Source: Candidatus Zhuqueibacterota bacterium | Lineage (GTDB): Bacteria; Zhuqueibacterota; Zhuqueibacteria; Zhuqueibacterales; Geothermadaptataceae | Assembly (NCBI GenBank): GCA_030950365.1 | Contig: JAUZRQ010000053.1 | Coordinates: 1 to 32,594, forward strand | Reading direction: 5' to 3' | DNA: 32,594 nucleotides | Translations under genes and position numbers: made by a program | Notes under the pieces: model-generated | Databases searched by the model: none | What the model was told of the DNA's origin: nothing | Seen by the model: the letters and a program-made list of their open reading frames with translations, nothing else | Shown: positions 31,418-32,594 of the stretch, piece after piece | Layout: each line of letters starts with the position of its first letter | Numbering within the stretch: the stretch's first letter is position 1

Positions 31418-32594
31418 ATGAAGCATTCACGTTGGTTGCTTGCAGGTGTTGTTCTGGCCGTCTTCGCCGTGACGCTGGGCGTAGGCTGCGCCAAGAAAGG
31501 CCAGCGCGGCGTCACCGATACGGAGATCGTCATCGGGCAGTGGGGCCCGCAAACCGGACCGGCCGCCCTGTGGGGCGCGGTGGCGCGCGGCACGGCCGCT
31601 TATTTCAAGATGATCAACGAGGAAGAGGGCGGCATCCACGGCCGCAAGATCCGCTACATTTACCGCGATGACGCCTACCAGCCGGCCAAGACCAAGGCCG
31701 TGGTGAAGGAAATGGTGGAGAACGAGGGCGTGTTCGCCTTCGTCGGCGGCGTGGGTACCGCGCCGGGCATGGCGGTGAAGGATTATCTTGTTCAGAACAA
31801 GGTGCCGTGGGTGGGACCGGCTTCGGGCTCCTCGCACTGGGCCTATCCGCCGAACGAGTACATTTTTGCCGTCTATCCGCTGTATTTCGATGAAGCCACC
31901 ATCATGGTGGACTATGCGGTGAACACGCTGAAGAAGACCAGGATCGCCATGATCTACCAGAACGACGATTACGGCAAGGGCGGCCTGGTGGGCGCAAAAA
32001 TGGCGCTGGAAAAACACGGCCTGGATTTCGTGGCCACCGCTACCACGCAGATCATGGACACAGACCTGAGCTCGCACATTTTGAAACTGAAAGAAGCCGG
32101 CGCGGAAGTGGTGATCATGTACCTGTTGCCGAAACAGGCGGCGATTTCCCTCGGCACGGCGGCCAAGCTCGGCTTCAAACCGCAGTGGATGACTACAAGC
32201 ACACTGTCAGATATGAGCCTGATGCACAACATCACCAAAGGGCTATGGGAAGGCGTGATTTTCGCCAACTTCGCCGAGATGCCGGATTCGGATCATCCGT
32301 TGATGAAAAAATACCGCGAAGCGGCTAAAAAATACGCACCGGATGAACGTTGGGGCGTATTCTTTGCCGCCGGATTTCTGTTCGCCGAACCGATGGTGGA
32401 AGGCCTGAAGCGCGCCGGCAAAGACCTGACGGTGGAAAGTTTCATCGAGGCCATGGAATCCATCAAGGATTTCAAAGGCATCGGTCCGACGATTACGTTT
32501 GGCCCGAATCAGCGGCAGGGCACGCGCTCGGTCTTTCTGAGCCAGTGCGTTTCCGCCACCGAGGCCAAGCAGCTCACCGACTGGATGACCTCGG
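31418..32594 (+). CDS. Substrate-binding lipoprotein of the Liv-type ABC transporter (partial)
   Basis: Continues past the window; 392 codons are visible. It begins with a lipoprotein-like signal ending LGVGC, giving Cys24 as probable lipidation site. Then comes a Peripla_BP_6 (LivJ/LivK) domain: IVIGQWGPQTGPAALWG, INEEEGGIHGRKI, VGGVGTAPGMAV, MIYQNDDYGKGG. Such proteins capture amino acids, amides, urea or small carboxylic acids in the periplasm and hand them to the permeases. AAAGGAGG seven bases upstream of ATG 31418 is the strongest ribosome site in the operon, fitting high-level synthesis of a binding protein. Confidence 0.94.
   Translation, partial: MKHSRWLLAGVVLAVFAVTLGVGCAKKGQRGVTDTEIVIGQWGPQTGPAALWGAVARGTAAYFKMINEEEGGIHGRKIRYIYRDDAYQPAKTKAVVKEMVENEGVFAFVGGVGTAPGMAVKDYLVQNKVPWVGPASGSSHWAYPPNEYIFAVYPLYFDEATIMVDYAVNTLKKTRIAMIYQNDDYGKGGLVGAKMALEKHGLDFVATATTQIMDTDLSSHILKLKEAGAEVVIMYLLPKQAAISLGTAAKLGFKPQWMTTSTLSDMSLMHNITKGLWEGVIFANFAEMPDSDHPLMKKYREAAKKYAPDERWGVFFAAGFLFAEPMVEGLKRAGKDLTVESFIEAMESIKDFKGIGPTITFGPNQRQGTRSVFLSQCVSATEAKQLTDWMTS

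Noticed and set aside
1-32594. CRISPR arrays, tRNA or rRNA genes, phage or integrase genes
   Set aside because: No regularly spaced repeats, no recognisable RNA gene and no integrase or transposase gene were seen on either strand.

Overview
The window reads as a chromosomal segment of a Gram-negative bacterium, most likely from the FCB group (Bacteroidota, Calditrichota/KSB1, Gemmatimonadota and relatives). Reasons are a Bacteroidota-type FabI, a DUF5916 outer-membrane barrel, several signal peptides and lipoproteins, and intergenic repeat debris that I associate with such genomes. This placement is inference. Most genes are fairly GC-rich with AT-rich spacers. The toxin-antitoxin pair at the left edge and the channel gene at 23.5-25.3 kb look clearly AT-richer and may be acquired.

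Layout. 0-0.7 kb: vapBC-type toxin-antitoxin pair with an autoregulatory-looking palindromic promoter. 0.8-6.4 kb (minus): prolyl oligopeptidase, HSL-type esterase, DUF5916 barrel. 6.4-7.4 kb: non-coding, with a MITE-like element. 7.4-11.4 kb (minus): six-gene cluster of dihaem-like lipoprotein, TlpA-like thioredoxin, DUF4266 lipoprotein, DUF3570 barrel, NusG-domain-II protein and ApbE flavin transferase. 11.8-13.2 kb (plus, divergent): DUF2271-type protein with three carboxypeptidase-regulatory-like repeats. 13.3-16.1 kb: M48 peptidase and MATE exporter, divergent. 16.1-17 kb: repeats. 17-18.5 kb (minus): HAD phosphatase and FabI. 18.5-18.95 kb: another MITE-like element. 18.95-23.3 kb (plus): PLP dehydratase, SDR, M23 peptidase and a SpoIIE-type phosphatase carrying two compensating frameshifts. 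23.5-25.3 kb (minus): K+ channel-RCK-receiver-HPt fusion. 25.9 kb to the end (plus): Liv-type ABC transporter (two permeases, two ATPases), a long-chain acyl-CoA ligase and a substrate-binding lipoprotein cut by the window edge.

Most interesting system: the 7.4-13.2 kb locus looks like an extracytoplasmic flavinylation and electron-transfer module. ApbE attaches FMN to Thr/Ser in motifs of the form D-x-x-[ST]-[GS]-A-[TS]. Such motifs occur in both the DUF3570 barrel (DGVTSAT) and the divergent DUF2271 protein (DAITSAT). Thioredoxin, NusG-II and haem-binding partners sit in the same cluster.

Other highlights are the channel fused to a receiver and an HPt domain without a kinase, and a family of four short elements with GTAACTATTCAGC-like inverted ends and about 8-bp flanking duplications (possibly IS66-derived). 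One of these abuts the fabI terminator.
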